A stretch of 64,000 bases of DNA from Algiphilus sp. (GTDB taxonomy: Bacteria; Pseudomonadota; Gammaproteobacteria; Nevskiales; Nevskiaceae), in NCBI RefSeq assembly GCF_023145115.1, contig NZ_JAGLEJ010000020.1, positions 124,001-188,000 of the forward strand, written 5' to 3'. Shown one piece after another: positions 63,446 to 64,000 of this stretch (position 1 is the stretch's first letter; every line of letters starts with the position of its first letter). The notes beneath the pieces are model-generated. The model saw only the letters and a program-made list of their open reading frames with translations, made no database searches and was not told the DNA's origin. A program made the position numbers and the translations under genes.

Positions 63446-63464
63446 GATAATGCGTCATCTTCTC
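63446..63464. promoter_or_regulatory. Fur-like box before the siderophore receptor
   Basis: GATAATGCGTCATCTTCTC carries a perfect GATAATG half and a weaker second half (12 of 19 consensus positions on the gene strand). It lies about 30-50 bases upstream of the receptor ATG. Confidence 0.55.
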
Positions 63465-63544
63465 GTTTGCGTTTCGTGCAGACGATGCCGCCCGCAGGCC
63501 GCTCCCGCGCCCGTCCGGCGACCTGACGGCCGAACCGGCGCGCG

Positions 63545-63655
63545 CTACTCGCCCTCGCCCAGCAGTCCGTTCCGCCGCAGCCGCTTCTCCAGCGTCGCGA
63601 CGCGCGCGAACGCGATGAGCCCGAAGACGAAGCCGAGGATGCCGAAAGCTTCCAT
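63545..63655 (-). CDS. 36-aa single-helix membrane microprotein
   Basis: A short frame reading MEAFGILGFVFGLIAFARVA then a basic tail ending LLGEGE. The first 17 residues form one hydrophobic helix, followed by positive residues (KRLRR), which predicts a cytoplasm-facing C-terminus. GGGAG lies about 11 bases before the ATG. The MExFGxxGFxFGLIAF pattern is the kind seen in small conserved bacterial membrane proteins of unknown role, though no family could be confirmed here. It stands between the siderophore receptor and the cupin gene. Confidence 0.6.
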   Translation of the reverse strand: MEAFGILGFVFGLIAFARVATLEKRLRRNGLLGEGE

Positions 63656-63769
63656 GCCCATTCTCCCGTTCTCCCGTCACCAGAAGGGCGTGCCGGCGCC
63701 CTGCCCGACACCGGGACGATTCCCGGCGTGCCGCCACCGTACGCCAGCGCGCCGGACGGCGCCGGTCCG

Positions 63770-64000
63770 TCAGCGCTCGAATACCAGCCCGTCCGCGCGC
63801 CAGGCCGGCGTGCAGACGACGATCAGCTCGAGGTCGCTCCCCTCGCTGGTGTTGCGGATGGCGTGCCACTCGTTGCGCCGGATGACGATGCTGTCGCCGG
63901 CGCCGACGGCGCGCTCGGCGTCCTCCAGCATCATGACGCCGCTGCCGGCGCGCACGAGGTAGGTCTCTTCCCAGTCGTGCCGGTGCGGCCTGACCGCCAC
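63770..64000 (-). CDS. cupin-domain protein, C-terminal part (5' cut by window end)
   Basis: At least 76 residues of a single cupin. VRPHRHDWEETYLVRAGSGVMML holds motif 1 (H-x-H...E), and SIVIRRNEWHAIRNTS motif 2 (His). The metal-binding ligands are all present. The frame is open to the last base, so the start lies outside. Ligand or reaction cannot be inferred. Confidence 0.75.
   Translation of the reverse strand: MAVRPHRHDWEETYLVRAGSGVMMLEDAERAVGAGDSIVIRRNEWHAIRNTSEGSDLELIVVCTPAWRADGLVFER

Overview
The window is about 64 kb of very GC-rich chromosomal DNA from a gammaproteobacterium. The prs–rplY–pth–ychF order, a two-member AcnD/PrpF methylcitrate pair, TonB/TolC envelope systems and an FNR/FixLJ-type oxygen circuit support this. 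A marine or halotolerant lineage near Ectothiorhodospiraceae, Salinisphaerales or Nevskiales is plausible, but that is inference. Most genes sit in tight operons with 1–11 bp overlaps, often with GTG starts.

Region by region. (1) 1–2.96 kb: housekeeping block prs (partial), rplY, pth, ychF. (2) 3.05–10.4 kb, plus strand: a CFA-synthase-like lipid methyltransferase, then a tight four-gene run (TolC-like channel, a degenerate-M50/HlyD fusion adaptor, a probable beta-propeller protein, a sulfotransferase-like protein). An IS630-type element has landed exactly in the stop codon of the last gene. (3) 11.6–13.65 kb: a secreted PHB-depolymerase-type esterase lipoprotein and a left-handed beta-helix acyltransferase. 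(4) 13.65–31.04 kb, minus strand: the centrepiece, a six-gene, 17.4-kb operon. It encodes a sulfatase-fold protein, a 2888-aa megasynthase (tandem NMO/ER–KS–AT–3xACP–KR–DH), a 1654-aa megasynthase (KS–AT–DH–PPTase), an alkaline-phosphatase-superfamily enzyme, a stand-alone ACP and an alpha/beta hydrolase. It resembles the Pfa (polyunsaturated/secondary lipid) synthases but is packed into two proteins and lacks the PfaC-type KS–CLF and FabA-like pair. (5) 31.2–36.1 kb: tRNA-Met(CAU), a hotdog-fold protein, acnD and prpF. (6) 36.3–41.0 kb: a Sel1-repeat protein, a Blh/ETHE1-like metallo-hydrolase, a dicarboxylate symporter and a CPA2 antiporter.

(7) 41.05–45.4 kb: a Fur-box-preceded haem-uptake operon (HmuR-like receptor, double-domain HmuY, HugZ). 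(8) 45.5–52.1 kb: an oxygen-response island with two tandem-domain universal stress proteins, a haem-PAS FixL-like kinase, a FixJ-like regulator, Hsp20, a zinc alcohol dehydrogenase and a true Fe-S type FNR protein. Good TTGAT-N4-ATCAA sites stand in front of several genes. (9) 52.2–57.4 kb: a CDF cation exporter and a MacB/DevBCA-like ABC exporter. (10) 57.4–64 kb: a PNPOx-family oxidase, a PgaC-like GT2 with a partner outer-membrane barrel, an O-methyltransferase, a Fur-box-preceded siderophore receptor, a 36-aa membrane microprotein and a partial cupin.

Working model: regions 2–4 form one lipid-making and export locus, in which the two megasynthases make a chain, the ACP, hydrolase, AP-superfamily and acyltransferase proteins release or decorate it, and the TolC/HlyD pair exports it. 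Region 8 is a self-contained oxygen regulon whose regulator (FNR) and probable binding sites lie close together. Functions come from reading motifs by eye; no database search was run.
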